A stretch of DNA of 64,000 nt, taken from contig NZ_LR134117.1 in assembly GCF_900635445.1 (NCBI RefSeq), positions 3,720,001 through 3,784,000 of the forward strand. The letters run 5' to 3'. This DNA comes from Serratia odorifera. Lineage in GTDB: Bacteria; Pseudomonadota; Gammaproteobacteria; Enterobacterales; Enterobacteriaceae. Each line of letters opens with the position of its first letter. Positions within the stretch are counted from its first letter, which is position 1. Both the position numbers and the translations under genes were made by a program. Below, piece after piece: positions 9,052-17,655 of the stretch. The notes under the pieces are model-generated. The model ran no database searches and was not told the origin of the DNA. It was given only the letters and a program-made list of their open reading frames with translations.

Positions 9052-10024
9052 TTAAGGTTTTTCTGGCGATCAGCACCGCGCGACGTGGTGCGGGATAGCC
9101 TTCAATGGTTTTGCTGCGATCGTTCGGGTCAAGGAAATCCGCCAGCGACTCGCTGGTCATCCAGTCGGTGCGACGCTGTTCTTCAGTGCTGGTGACGCTG
9201 ATATCTGCCACGGTTACATCAACGAAACCACATTTTTCCAGCCAGCATTTCAGCGCTTCGGTCGACGGGATAAAATAGACGTTGCGCATTTGCGCGTAGC
9301 GGTCACCCGGCACCAGGACCTGATGGCGATCGCCTTCTACTACCAACGTTTCCAGCACCAGTTCACCTTCACGCACCAGCTGATTCTTCAGCTGATACAG
9401 GTGATCCAGCGGCGAACGACGGTGATACAGCACGCCCATGGAAAATACGCTGTCGAACGCCGCCAGTTCCGGCAGTTGCTCAATACCCAACGGCAACAGA
9501 TGGGCACGCTGATCGCCGCCCAGCAGTTTGCGTACCGCTTCGAACTGGCACAGGAACAGCTGCATCGGGTCGATGCCAACCACAAACTGCGCCCCGGCGC
9601 CGATCATGCGCCACATGTGATAACCGCTGCCGCAGCCGACATCCAGCACCGTTCGGCCGGCCAAGGGAGAAATATGCGGTAATACCCGCTCCCACTTCCA
9701 GTCGGAATGCCATTCGGTTTCGATATCGATACCGTACAGCGAGAACGGCCCTTTACGCCATGGCATCAGGGTGCGCAGCATTTTTTCGATGCCTTCACGC
9801 TGGCCGGCCGACAGCGGCTGATCCAGCTCGGCGTGTACGCCGTGGAGCAGGTCAAGTCGGGTAGGGGTCAACGACGGCAGGTGTTCTACCGAATTGAACC
9901 ATTGTTTGAATTTACCGTGCAGCGATTCGCGCTGCCAGGCGGAGATTTGCGCCGGCAGGGTATCCAGCCAGTGGCTGAGTGGGCTTTTGGCAATATGCCG
10001 ATAAAAATCACCGAACTCAATCAT
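9052..10024 (-). CDS. cmoB: tRNA U34 carboxymethyltransferase CmoB; 3' frame break
   Basis: CmoB transfers a carboxymethyl group from carboxy-SAM to 5-hydroxyuridine at tRNA position 34, forming cmo5U. The corrected protein is 323 residues, as in E. coli. It has an N-terminal helical part (MIEFGDFYRHIAKSPLSHWL), the SAM-fold motif TVLDVGCGSGYHMWRM and the metal-free acceptor loop FSMGVLYHRRSPLDHL. As printed, the 5-T run at 9058-9062 has one extra base. The protein then misses its natural ending (LIARKP) and gains about 19 basic residues reading into the hairpin. The start overlaps the cmoA stop (ATGA), showing coupling to the enzyme that makes carboxy-SAM. Confidence 0.94.
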
Positions 10025-10764
10025 GCCGTTTCTCCTGACTTCAAGGCGATCAGTGAGCCGAAGTTGAAGCATTGGAACCACACTTCAGCATGCTCAAAGC
10101 CGGCCTGCTTCAACCGTGCCTTATGGGCCTCTACCGAGTCGGTCAGCATGACGTTTTCCAGCATGCTGCGTTTCTGGCTGATCTCCAGTTCGCTGTAGCC
10201 GTTGGCGCGTTTGAAATCGTGATGCATATTGAACAGCAGTTCGCCGATGTCGCCGTCTTCAAAGCTGAATTTTTCGGACAACACCAGTGCGCCGCCCGGG
10301 CGTAGACCACGATATACATGCTGCAACAGGCGCAAACGATCGGCGGGCTCGAGGAATTGCAGCGTAAAATTCAGTACCACCATTGATGCATTCTCGATGT
10401 TGATATCGAGAATGTCGGCCTCGATCACCTCAACCGGCGTATCGGCGCGGAAGGCATCAATATGGCGACGGCAACGTTCGACCATCGCCGGGGAATTGTC
10501 GATGGCCAGGATTTTGCAGCCGTCAACCTTGATGTTTCGCCGCATCGACAGCGTCGCCGCGCCCAGCGAACAGCCCAGATCGTACACCTGACTGTTCGGC
10601 TGTACGAAACGCTCGGCCAGCATGCCAATCATGGAAATGATATTGGAATAGCCGGGAACGGAGCGCTGGATCATGTCGGGAAACACTTCAGCGACGCGTT
10701 CGTCGAAGGTCCAGTCGCCCAGTTTGGCTATCGGGGCGGAAAATAGAGTATCGCGGTTTGGCAT
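10021..10764 (-). CDS. cmoA: Carboxy-S-adenosyl-L-methionine synthase CmoA
   Basis: A 247-residue enzyme that converts SAM and prephenate to carboxy-SAM, the donor used by CmoB. It has the SAM-binding motif VYDLGCSLGAATLS, the acidic loop AIDNSPAMVERCR, and LNFTLQFLEPADR, which are typical of the family. It is first in the cmoAB pair, and its TGA overlaps the cmoB ATG. No frame damage is seen. The N-terminus MPNRDTLFSAPIAKLGDWTF matches the enterobacterial start. Confidence 0.95.
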   Translation of the reverse strand: MPNRDTLFSAPIAKLGDWTFDERVAEVFPDMIQRSVPGYSNIISMIGMLAERFVQPNSQVYDLGCSLGAATLSMRRNIKVDGCKILAIDNSPAMVERCRRHIDAFRADTPVEVIEADILDINIENASMVVLNFTLQFLEPADRLRLLQHVYRGLRPGGALVLSEKFSFEDGDIGELLFNMHHDFKRANGYSELEISQKRSMLENVMLTDSVEAHKARLKQAGFEHAEVWFQCFNFGSLIALKSGETA

Positions 10765-10969
10765 AGCGGCAAAAAATCAGCTCAGAATTCGGAGGGGCGT
10801 ATTCTAGCAGATTTAGCCTAAATAATTCGAGTTGCATCGCGGTGCGACCGTGCGACAGCGATTTGCACTCGCTGGCGTTGGCCGTTGGCAGCGCGCGGAG
10901 AATGGCGGGCGCGTGGATTCAAGTCTCTGATTCGGGAACAGGCGGCAAAGCCGCCTTGAACCGGCAACA

Positions 10970-11365
10970 TCAGTACAGACTGAAGATCAGATCCCATGGC
11001 AGGTAGATGATATTTGCCAACACCATCAGCACCAGGGCAATGTAGGTGGCGGACATGCCAGAACGACGCCAGCTGACTTCACGGTTGCGCAGACCGTAAT
11101 AATGCACCAGCCGACCGGCCATCAGCATCAGGCCGCACACGTGAATCATCCATACTCCAGCACCGTTCATCTCCATCATTACCAGCAGCACGGCGGCAAT
11201 CGGGATGTATTCAACGGCGTTGCCGTGGACACGAATGGCGGTTTGCAGTTCATAAAAGCCACCGTCGCCATAGGCGACGCGATACTGTGTTCTGAGTTTG
11301 ACTACGTCGTAAGAGAGTTTGATCAACAACAATGCGCCGAGCACTACATAAAGCGCGCTTACCAT
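10970..11365 (-). CDS. yecN: MAPEG family membrane protein YecN
   Basis: A 131-residue integral membrane protein with four predicted helices (residues ~2-20, ~55-75, ~78-95 and ~107-128). The MAPEG-type core is seen in FYELQTAIRVHGNAVEYIPIA, where E, R and H/N match the glutathione-binding pattern of the superfamily (microsomal GST-like). The bacterial YecN substrate is unknown. It lies just downstream of yecE on the same strand, separated by a terminator-like hairpin. Confidence 0.9.
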   Translation of the reverse strand: MVSALYVVLGALLLIKLSYDVVKLRTQYRVAYGDGGFYELQTAIRVHGNAVEYIPIAAVLLVMMEMNGAGVWMIHVCGLMLMAGRLVHYYGLRNREVSWRRSGMSATYIALVLMVLANIIYLPWDLIFSLY

Positions 11366-11433
11366 TATTTAACTCCATTCCCTAACCAAAACTGGCAGCA
11401 GCATGATAACTGCCATTAGTCCGGCTGTCGCGG

Positions 11434-11461
11434 AGAAAAATCTGATGTAATACGTCAGATT
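11434..11461 (-). terminator. Terminator after yecE
   Basis: Read on the minus strand, AATCTGA and TCAGATT flank a 9-base loop and are followed by TTTTTCTCC, just past the yecE stop. This is a canonical, if short-stemmed, rho-independent terminator and separates yecE from yecN. Confidence 0.7.
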
Positions 11462-11467
11462 AATTGG

Positions 11468-12298
11468 TTAAAACAGTGAGTTCTGTTCTGGCCAGTCCGG
11501 TGGCGCGGGCAATGAGGGGATAACCCGCCGCAGCTGTTGCCAGATTTTTTGCGCCTGTTGTGGTGAATCTCCGTTATCCGGGGTGTGAATAAAAAGGTAA
11601 GGATTGTGCCGCCGTTGCCAATCGGGCAGTTTCTGTTGCCAGGGGGCAAACCAGCGCAGATTATCTTCCAGCACATCGCCGCCGATGAAGCGCACCAGCG
11701 GATTATTGGCGGTAATCAGCGCGTGCACCGGCAGCATCGGTTTTTTTTGCTGGGCGTCGCGTACGGCGGCACTGTTGGCGGCGGCGTGATGCACCGGTCG
11801 ACTGTCGAGGATCACCCGGTTGATACCGCGCTGATGTAATCCCTGATTCAGCAGGCGTTCTTCTTCGCCCTTGGCGAAAAACGCCGGGTGACGCACCTCC
11901 ACCCCGTAGGTAAACGCCTTGGGCAGCGTGTCGAAAAACGCCCACATTGTCGGCAGCTCGGCCGGGCCGAAGGCTGCCGGCAATTGCAGCCACAGTTGGC
12001 CGATGCGTGGCTGTATCGGCGTCAGACACTGATAGAAAGCCTGAATATCCGAGCTGCAATTGCGCAATGCTGCCTTATGGCTGATAGCGGAGGGGAACTT
12101 GAAGCAGAAGCGAAAGTTGTCATCGGTCATGGCGTGCCAGCGCTGAACGATCTCCAGCTTCGGCAGCGCATAAAAGGTGGTATTGCCTTCCACACAGTTA
12201 AAGTAGCGGCTGTAGTCAGCCAGGTCGCGCAGCCCGATACGCTGCCAGGCCGGGTGTTGCCATTGTGGTAATCCGATATACATCAGCGCCTTCGTCAT
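11468..12298 (-). CDS. yecE: DUF72 family protein YecE
   Basis: A 276-residue TIM-barrel-like DUF72 protein closely matching E. coli YecE. Conserved stretches include MYIGLPQWQHPAW, FNCVEGNTTFYALP, FRFCFKFPSAISHKAALR, RIGQLWLQLPAAFGP, GVEVRHPAFFAKGEEE and NRVILDSRPVHHA, with the terminal EQNSLF. The function is unknown. The printed frame offers MTKALMYIGL, and the E. coli start corresponds to the second Met, so the first five residues may not be translated. Confidence 0.9.
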   Translation of the reverse strand: MTKALMYIGLPQWQHPAWQRIGLRDLADYSRYFNCVEGNTTFYALPKLEIVQRWHAMTDDNFRFCFKFPSAISHKAALRNCSSDIQAFYQCLTPIQPRIGQLWLQLPAAFGPAELPTMWAFFDTLPKAFTYGVEVRHPAFFAKGEEERLLNQGLHQRGINRVILDSRPVHHAAANSAAVRDAQQKKPMLPVHALITANNPLVRFIGGDVLEDNLRWFAPWQQKLPDWQRRHNPYLFIHTPDNGDSPQQAQKIWQQLRRVIPSLPAPPDWPEQNSLF

Positions 12299-12342
12299 GC
12301 ATCGGCTGCCCCGGCAGGGCAGCGCAAAAAATAATGCCTACG

Positions 12343-12928
12343 TTAGCGTGCAACCTGAAGCGCGGCAAGAATTTCACCGGTGCTGCGCACTCGCGCCAGG
12401 CGTGGAAAAATGTTCTCAAAGGCAAAACGGTGCATCTCGGCGTTCGGCGCGCTGCACATGTCTTCGGCGATAATCAGTTCAAAGCCTCGTTCCCATGCGG
12501 CGCGGGCGGTGGACTCAACGCCGATGTTGGTGGCAATGCCGCCCAGCACCAGGGTTGTTATGCCGCGACGGCGCAGCTGCATTTCCAGATCGGTGCCGTA
12601 GAACGCTCCCCATTGGCGTTTGACGATCAAAATATCGCTGTCGTCGACCGCCAGTGCCTCCGGGAAGGTCCACCAATCAGCGGGCAAGCCGCCAACCGGT
12701 GCCGGCGTTGGCCCGATCGACCGGCTGTTTCAACGCTTCGGCAAAGGTATCGGACCAGCCGACGCGTACCATCATCACCGGTGCGCCAAGCGCGCGGAAA
12801 CGTCCAGCGAGGTGGTCGGCGTGCGTCACCACCTGTTCCGCACTGTGCGGGCCGCCGGCGTAGGGCAGAATACCGTTTTGCAAATCGATAACCACTAGCG
12901 CGGTGGTTTGGGCGTCAATGTTTAACAT
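12343..12928 (-). CDS. yecD: Isochorismatase-family hydrolase YecD; one frame break
   Basis: A cysteine hydrolase of the isochorismatase superfamily, about 194 residues when corrected. The N-terminal part has ALVVIDLQNGILPYAGG with the catalytic Asp. The C-terminal part has VKRQWGAFYGTDLE with the catalytic Lys, and GGIATNIGVESTARAAW. E. coli YecD has Ile-Ser-Thr where many family members have the Cys. Here too the usual Cys position is not Cys (GGIATNIG), so activity is uncertain. One extra base at the AA at 12694-12695 breaks the frame between VDRANAGTG and LPADWWTFPEAL. It lies upstream of yecE as in E. coli. Confidence 0.88.
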
Positions 12929-13116
12929 GGCGATTTTCTCATGGTGTAAATGGATTAAATCACCGCTGTAACCGGCACGCGTAACCCGGTGCGTTACAGC
13001 GGGTTGTTTCAGGCTACGTGAAAATTCTGCGCCGGGTTAACGGGAATTTTGTTAATCAATGTGTTGATTCGGGTAAAAACGCGCCATTTAGCCGTTGAAC
13101 AATGCTGTGTTCGCAC

Positions 13117-13145
13117 TTATCGGACGGATGAATTTCCTTTATAAT
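13117..13145 (+). promoter_or_regulatory. Probable promoter for the aspS leader
   Basis: A perfect -10 hexamer TATAAT lies at 13140-13145. The -35 at 17-base spacing (TTATCG, 13117-13122) is poor. It is placed to transcribe the fmdB-like remnant and aspS. The rest of the yecD-aspS interval (12929-13116) shows no gene. Confidence 0.45.
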
Positions 13146-13182
13146 GACCGCCTTTTTTCAACACTCTTTAATCCCACGACCT

Positions 13183-13314
13183 ATGCCGATTTACGAATGT
13201 GTCTGCGCCGCCGAGCGGCGTCGCGCGAGGCGATTCAAAACAGGTAATAAGCGTTCATCGGATAACCGCAGCGTGCAGAGCAGCAATTTCTCTGGCGCGG
13301 CATCGGCTGAGTAA
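13183..13314 (+). pseudogene. Probable internally deleted remnant of an fmdB zinc-ribbon gene
   Basis: This 43-codon ORF begins MPIYEC and ends in a tail starting RFKTGNKRSSDNRS, stopping 11 bases before aspS. FmdB-family zinc-ribbon proteins commonly begin MPIYEY, with a Cys-x-x-Cys pair, and carry a (D)FKTGxKRN segment before a Ser/Ala-rich tail. In several other gammaproteobacteria such a gene lies directly in front of aspS. Here the two ends appear joined with the zinc ribbon (two CxxC knuckles, roughly 50 codons) missing. No good ribosome site precedes the ATG. It could instead be a real leader peptide that keeps this shape. That reading is inference. Confidence 0.45.
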
Positions 13315-13325
13315 AAGGATAGCGT

Positions 13326-15110
13326 ATGCGTACTGAATATTGCGGGCAGTTGAATCTGTCCCACGTGGGCCAGGAAGTGACTTTGTGCGGTTGGGTCAAT
13401 CGTCGTCGCGATTTGGGCGGCCTGATCTTTATTGATATGCGTGACCGCGAAGGCATCGTGCAGGTGTTCTTCGATCCGGACCAGAAAACGGCGTTCGATA
13501 AGGCGTTCGAGTTGCGCAACGAGTTCTGTATTCAGATCGTCGGCACCGTACGCGCCCGTCCAGACAGCCAGATCAACAAAGACATGGCCACTGGCGAAGT
13601 AGAAGTATTCGCCCACGGATTGGAGATCATTAACCGCTCGGAGCCGCTGCCGCTGGACTCCAACCAGACTAACAGTGAAGAAGCGCGCCTGAAATACCGC
13701 TATCTGGATCTGCGTCGCCCGGAAATGGCCGACCGTCTGAAAGCCCGAGCTAAAATCACCAGCTTCGTGCGCCGCTTTATGGATCAGCACGGCTTCCTCG
13801 ACATCGAAACCCCAATGCTGACCAAAGCCACGCCGGAAGGCGCACGCGACTATCTGGTGCCAAGCCGGGTGCACAAGGGCAAGTTTTACGCATTGCCGCA
13901 GTCGCCGCAGCTGTTCAAGCAGCTGCTGATGATGTCCGGCTTCGACCGTTACTACCAGATCGTCAAGTGCTTCCGCGACGAAGATCTGCGTGCCGACCGT
14001 CAGCCTGAATTTACCCAGATCGACGTGGAAACCTCCTTTATGACCGCCGATCAGGTGCGTGAAGTCATGGAGCAACTGGTGCGCGAGCTGTGGCAAGAAG
14101 TTAAGGGCGTCGATCTCGGCGATTTCCCGATCATGACCTTCGCCGAAGCAATGCGCCGTTACGGTTCTGACAAACCGGACCTGCGTAACCCGCTGGAGCT
14201 GGTGGACGTGGCCGATCTGGTGAAGGACGTCGAGTTCAAAGTGTTCTCCGGTCCGGCTAACGATGCCAAGGGCCGCGTAGCGGCGATCCGCGTTCCGGGC
14301 GGTGCCCAGCTGACCCGCAAGCAGATCGACGAGTACGGTGCGTTCGTCAATATCTATGGCGCCAAAGGCCTGGCATGGCTGAAGGTCAACGACCGCGCCG
14401 CCGGTCTTGAGGGGGTACAGAGCCCGATCGCCAAATTCCTCAACGCCGAGGTGCTGGAAGCGGTGCTGGCGCGCAGCGAAGCGCAAACCGGCGACATTCT
14501 GTTCTTCGGCGCCGACAGCCACAAGATCGTGACCGACGCCATGGGCGCGCTGCGTTTGAAGCTGGGCCGCGATTTGCAACTGACCAGACTGGACGCATGG
14601 GCGCCGCTGTGGGTTGTCGACTTCCCAATGTTTGAAGACGACGGTGAAGGCGGTCTGGCGGCGATGCACCACCCGTTCACCGCGCCGCGTGATATGGCAC
14701 CGGAAGCGCTGGCAAACGATCCTACCAGTGCCATCGCCAACGCCTATGACATGGTGGTGAACGGCTATGAAGTCGGTGGCGGTTCAGTGCGTATTCACCG
14801 TAGCGAGATGCAACAGACGGTATTTGGCATTCTTGGCATTAATGAACATGAGCAACGCGAAAAGTTCGGCTTCCTGCTGGATGCGCTGAAGTACGGTACG
14901 CCGCCGCATGCCGGCCTGGCCTTCGGTCTGGACCGCCTGGTGATGCTGTTGACCGGTACCGACAATATCCGTGACGTGATCGCCTTCCCGAAAACCACCG
15001 CTGCGGCCTGTCTGATGACCGATGCGCCAAGCTTTGCCAATCCGGCGGCGTTGCAGGAACTCGCCATCAGCGTGGTGAAGAAAGCTGCTACCGAGCAAGA
15101 GAGCGAGTGA
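13326..15110 (+). CDS. aspS: Aspartyl-tRNA synthetase AspS
   Basis: Class IIb synthetase of 594 residues, intact. The N-terminal OB-fold anticodon domain starts MRTEYCGQLNLSHVGQEVTLCGW. Motif 2 is seen in YYQIVKCFRDEDLRADRQPEFTQ, the bacterial GAD insertion domain fills the middle, and motif 3 is GLAFGLDRLVMLL near residue 540. It attaches Asp to tRNA-Asp in the cytoplasm. Its TGA overlaps the nudB ATG (TGATG), so the pair is coupled. It begins the conserved aspS-nudB-yebC-ruvC run. Confidence 0.96.
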   Translation: MRTEYCGQLNLSHVGQEVTLCGWVNRRRDLGGLIFIDMRDREGIVQVFFDPDQKTAFDKAFELRNEFCIQIVGTVRARPDSQINKDMATGEVEVFAHGLEIINRSEPLPLDSNQTNSEEARLKYRYLDLRRPEMADRLKARAKITSFVRRFMDQHGFLDIETPMLTKATPEGARDYLVPSRVHKGKFYALPQSPQLFKQLLMMSGFDRYYQIVKCFRDEDLRADRQPEFTQIDVETSFMTADQVREVMEQLVRELWQEVKGVDLGDFPIMTFAEAMRRYGSDKPDLRNPLELVDVADLVKDVEFKVFSGPANDAKGRVAAIRVPGGAQLTRKQIDEYGAFVNIYGAKGLAWLKVNDRAAGLEGVQSPIAKFLNAEVLEAVLARSEAQTGDILFFGADSHKIVTDAMGALRLKLGRDLQLTRLDAWAPLWVVDFPMFEDDGEGGLAAMHHPFTAPRDMAPEALANDPTSAIANAYDMVVNGYEVGGGSVRIHRSEMQQTVFGILGINEHEQREKFGFLLDALKYGTPPHAGLAFGLDRLVMLLTGTDNIRDVIAFPKTTAAACLMTDAPSFANPAALQELAISVVKKAATEQESE

Positions 15111-15556
15111 TGAACTACAAGCGTCCCGAGTCTATTCTGGTAGTGATTTACGCGCGATCCAGTGGTCGGGTGCTGATGTTACAGCGGCGCGATGATACCG
15201 AGTTCTGGCAGTCGGTCACCGGCAGCCTGGAGTTGGATGAGTCGCCGCCGTGTGCCGCACGGCGTGAGGTCATGGAAGAAATCGGCATCGATATCGACGC
15301 AGAGAAACTGCCGTTATTCGATTGTCAGCGCTGTGTGGAGTTTGAACTCTTTGTCCATTTGCGACATCGCTATGCGCCGGGAACCACGCGTAATAAAGAG
15401 CATTGGTTCTGCCTGGCGTTGCCCGAAGAGCGCGAGCCGGTGATTACCGAGCATCACGCCTACCAATGGCTTGAGGCGGCCGACGCCGTCAAATTGACCA
15501 AGTCATGGAGCAACCAGCAGGCGATTGAAGAGTTTGTGATTAATTCAGTCCAGTAG
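15110..15556 (+). CDS. nudB: Dihydroneopterin triphosphate diphosphatase NudB
   Basis: A Nudix hydrolase of 148 residues that removes pyrophosphate from dihydroneopterin triphosphate in folate synthesis. The complete Nudix box G-x5-E-x7-REVMEEIG begins at GSLELDES, and the metal-binding glutamates are in REVMEEIG. I choose ATG 15110 (MNYKRPESILVVIYA). A GTG one codon earlier is possible. Translation is coupled to aspS through a one-base stop/start overlap. Confidence 0.94.
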   Translation: MNYKRPESILVVIYARSSGRVLMLQRRDDTEFWQSVTGSLELDESPPCAARREVMEEIGIDIDAEKLPLFDCQRCVEFELFVHLRHRYAPGTTRNKEHWFCLALPEEREPVITEHHAYQWLEAADAVKLTKSWSNQQAIEEFVINSVQ

Positions 15557-15578
15557 TCTTTATTTTTGGAGATATTTT

Positions 15579-16322
15579 ATGGCAGGTCACAGTAAGTGGG
15601 CCAACACAAAGCACCGCAAAGCGGCACAAGATGCCAAACGCGGTAAGATTTTCACCAAAATTATCCGTGAGCTGGTGACGGCGGCCAAACTGGGCGGCGG
15701 CGATCCGGATTCCAACCCGCGCCTGCGCGCGGCGATGGACAAGGCGCTGTCCAACAACATGACGCGCGATACCATGAACCGTGCCATTGCGCGCGGCGTC
15801 GGCGGCGACGACGACAGCAACATGGAAACCATCATTTACGAAGGCTACGGTCCGGGCGGCACCGCCATCATGATCGAATGCCTGAGCGACAACCGTAACC
15901 GTACCGTGGCGGAAGTGCGCCATGCTTTCACCAAGTGTGGCGGCAACCTGGGGACCGACGGCTCGGTGGCTTACCTGTTCACCAAGAAAGGCGTTATCAC
16001 CTATGCACCAGGTCTGGACGAAGACACGCTGATGGAAGCGGCGCTGGAAGCCGGCGCTGAAGATATCGTGACCTATGACGACGGCGCGATCGACGTCTAC
16101 ACCGCATGGGAAAATCTGGGCGAAGTGAAAGACGCACTGACCGCCGCCGGTTTCACCGCCGAGGCGGCCGAAGTGTCGATGATCCCGTCGACCAAAGCCG
16201 ATATGGACGAAGAAACCGCGCCAAAGCTGCTGCGTCTGATCGATATGCTGGAAGACTGTGACGACGTGCAGGAGGTTTACCATAACGGTGAAATCTCCGA
16301 CGAGGTGGCGGCGACGCTGTAA
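15579..16322 (+). CDS. yebC: YebC/PmpR family protein
   Basis: A 247-residue protein of the YebC/TACO1 family, starting MAGHSKWANTKHRKAAQDAK, the family hallmark. Members have been described as DNA-binding regulators and, more recently, as translation factors easing ribosome stalling at proline stretches. Which applies here cannot be read from sequence. A TTGGAG ribosome site lies 7 bases upstream. It is positioned between nudB and ruvC as in E. coli. Confidence 0.95.
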   Translation: MAGHSKWANTKHRKAAQDAKRGKIFTKIIRELVTAAKLGGGDPDSNPRLRAAMDKALSNNMTRDTMNRAIARGVGGDDDSNMETIIYEGYGPGGTAIMIECLSDNRNRTVAEVRHAFTKCGGNLGTDGSVAYLFTKKGVITYAPGLDEDTLMEAALEAGAEDIVTYDDGAIDVYTAWENLGEVKDALTAAGFTAEAAEVSMIPSTKADMDEETAPKLLRLIDMLEDCDDVQEVYHNGEISDEVAATL

Positions 16323-16383
16323 TGCGTGCGAATGCGCGACAGCGCAGGGCAATGTTGGTTGTTCACACGGAGCGGCTCTGACA

Positions 16384-16906
16384 ATGGCGATCATTCTTGG
16401 TATCGATCCAGGTTCACGCATCACCGGTTATGGCCTGATCCGTCAGCAGGGCCGTCAGTTGAGCTACATCGCCAGCGGCTGCATTCGCACGGTAGTAGAT
16501 GATATGCCGACGCGTTTGAAACTGATCTATGCCGGCGTCAGCGAAATCATCACCCAGTTCCAGCCGGATTTTTTTTGCCATCGAACAGGTGTTTATGGCG
16601 AAAAACCCGGACTCGGCGCTGAAGCTTGGGCAGGCGCGCGGCGTGGCGATCGTCGCTGCCGTCAACCAGAACCTTGAGGTGTTCGAGTATGCGGCACGTC
16701 AGGTCAAGCAGACGGTGGTTGGCACCGGCGCGGCGGAAAAGAGCCAGGTGCAGCATATGGTGCGCTCGTTGCTCAAGCTCTCTGCCAATCCGCAGGCGGA
16801 TGCCGCCGACGCCCTGGCGATTGCCATCACCCATTGCCACCTTAGCCAAAACGTGCTGCGTATGAGTGAAGGGCGATTGAATCTGGCGCGAGGTCGGCTA
16901 CGCTGA
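16384..16906 (+). CDS. ruvC: Holliday junction resolvase RuvC; one frame break
   Basis: Endonuclease that resolves Holliday junctions with RuvAB. The corrected length is 173 residues, identical to E. coli. Catalytic acidic residues are in place: Asp7 in LGIDPGSRITGYG, Glu66 in AIEQVFMAKNPDSALKLG, and two aspartates in ADAADALAIAITHC. The 8-T run at 16569-16576 has one base too many. With seven T the text reads FQPDFFAIEQVF. As printed the protein is lost just before Glu66. A hairpin that doubles as a LexA site follows. Confidence 0.94.
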
Positions 16907-16929
16907 AAACGCGCGCTGCAACAACACGG

Positions 16930-16954
16930 GCTGGATATTCATCCAGCCTTTTTT
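16930..16954 (+). promoter_or_regulatory. LexA (SOS) box for ruvAB, overlapping a terminator hairpin
   Basis: CTGGATATTCATCCAG (16931-16946) fits the LexA consensus CTG-N10-CAG and is nearly the same as the E. coli ruvAB SOS box. The same bases form the stem GGCTGGAT/ATCCAGCC, followed by TTTTTT, a good rho-independent terminator for ruvC. A likely -10 (TATAAG, 16960-16965) lies just downstream. So ruvAB is expected to be DNA-damage inducible, separately from ruvC. Confidence 0.8.
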
Positions 16955-17018
16955 ATGGTATAAGCTTAGCAGCATTGCATGGCCGCAGGCCGTGATCGGA
17001 ATCCAAGCAGGAGGGTAA

Positions 17019-17635
17019 ATGATAGGTCGTCTCAGAGGTAATATCCTGGAAAAGCAGCCGCCGCTGGTGTTGCTGGAAGCGAATGGCGTCGGTTACGAAG
17101 TGCATATGCCGATGACCTGCTTCTATGAACTGCCGGAACTGGGGCAGGAAGCGATCGTATTTACCCATTTTGTGGTGCGTGAAGATGCGCAATTATTATA
17201 CGGCTTCAATGACAAGCAGGAACGCGCGCTGTTCCGTGAGTTGATCAAGGTGAACGGCGTTGGGGCCAAAAACTGGCGCTGGCTATCCTGTCTGGCATGT
17301 CGGCGCAGCAATTTGTCAGCGCGGTAGAACGCGAAGAAATCACCGCCCTGGTGAAACTGCCGGGGGTTGGTAAAAAAACCGCCGAACGCCTGGTGGTGGA
17401 AATGAAGGACCGCTTCAAGGGGCTGAACGGCGATCTGTTCAACAACAGCAGCGAAATCAGCCTGCCGGCCAGCGCGACTCAGACACCGGAAGCCGACGCC
17501 GAGGCTGAAGCCGCTTCCGCCCTGGTGGCCCTGGGTTACAAGCCACAGGAAGCCAGCCGCATGGTCAGCAAGATCGCCAAGCCGGGTGCGGATTGCGAAA
17601 CCCTGATCCGCGACGCGTTGCGCGCCGCACTGTAA
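17019..17635 (+). CDS. ruvA: Holliday junction branch migration protein RuvA; one frame break
   Basis: RuvA binds the four-way junction and loads RuvB. The corrected product is 204 residues. It comprises an OB domain (MIGRLRGNILEKQPPLVLLE), two helix-hairpin-helix segments (LIKVNGVGAK and LVKLPGVGKKTAERL), and a C-terminal RuvB-binding domain (LVALGYKPQEASRMVSKI). The A-run at 17268-17272 carries a net +2 relative to the expected GAKLALAILSGM, so the frame is lost at residue ~84 as printed. Tandem with ruvB, 20 bases apart. Confidence 0.94.
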
Positions 17636-17655
17636 CCGTTGCGAAGGGATAAAAC

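Noticed and set aside
13191..14672. Long open frame (493 codons) on the minus strand across aspS
   Set aside because: It is the antisense shadow of aspS, which has every class II motif. High GC content keeps antisense frames open.
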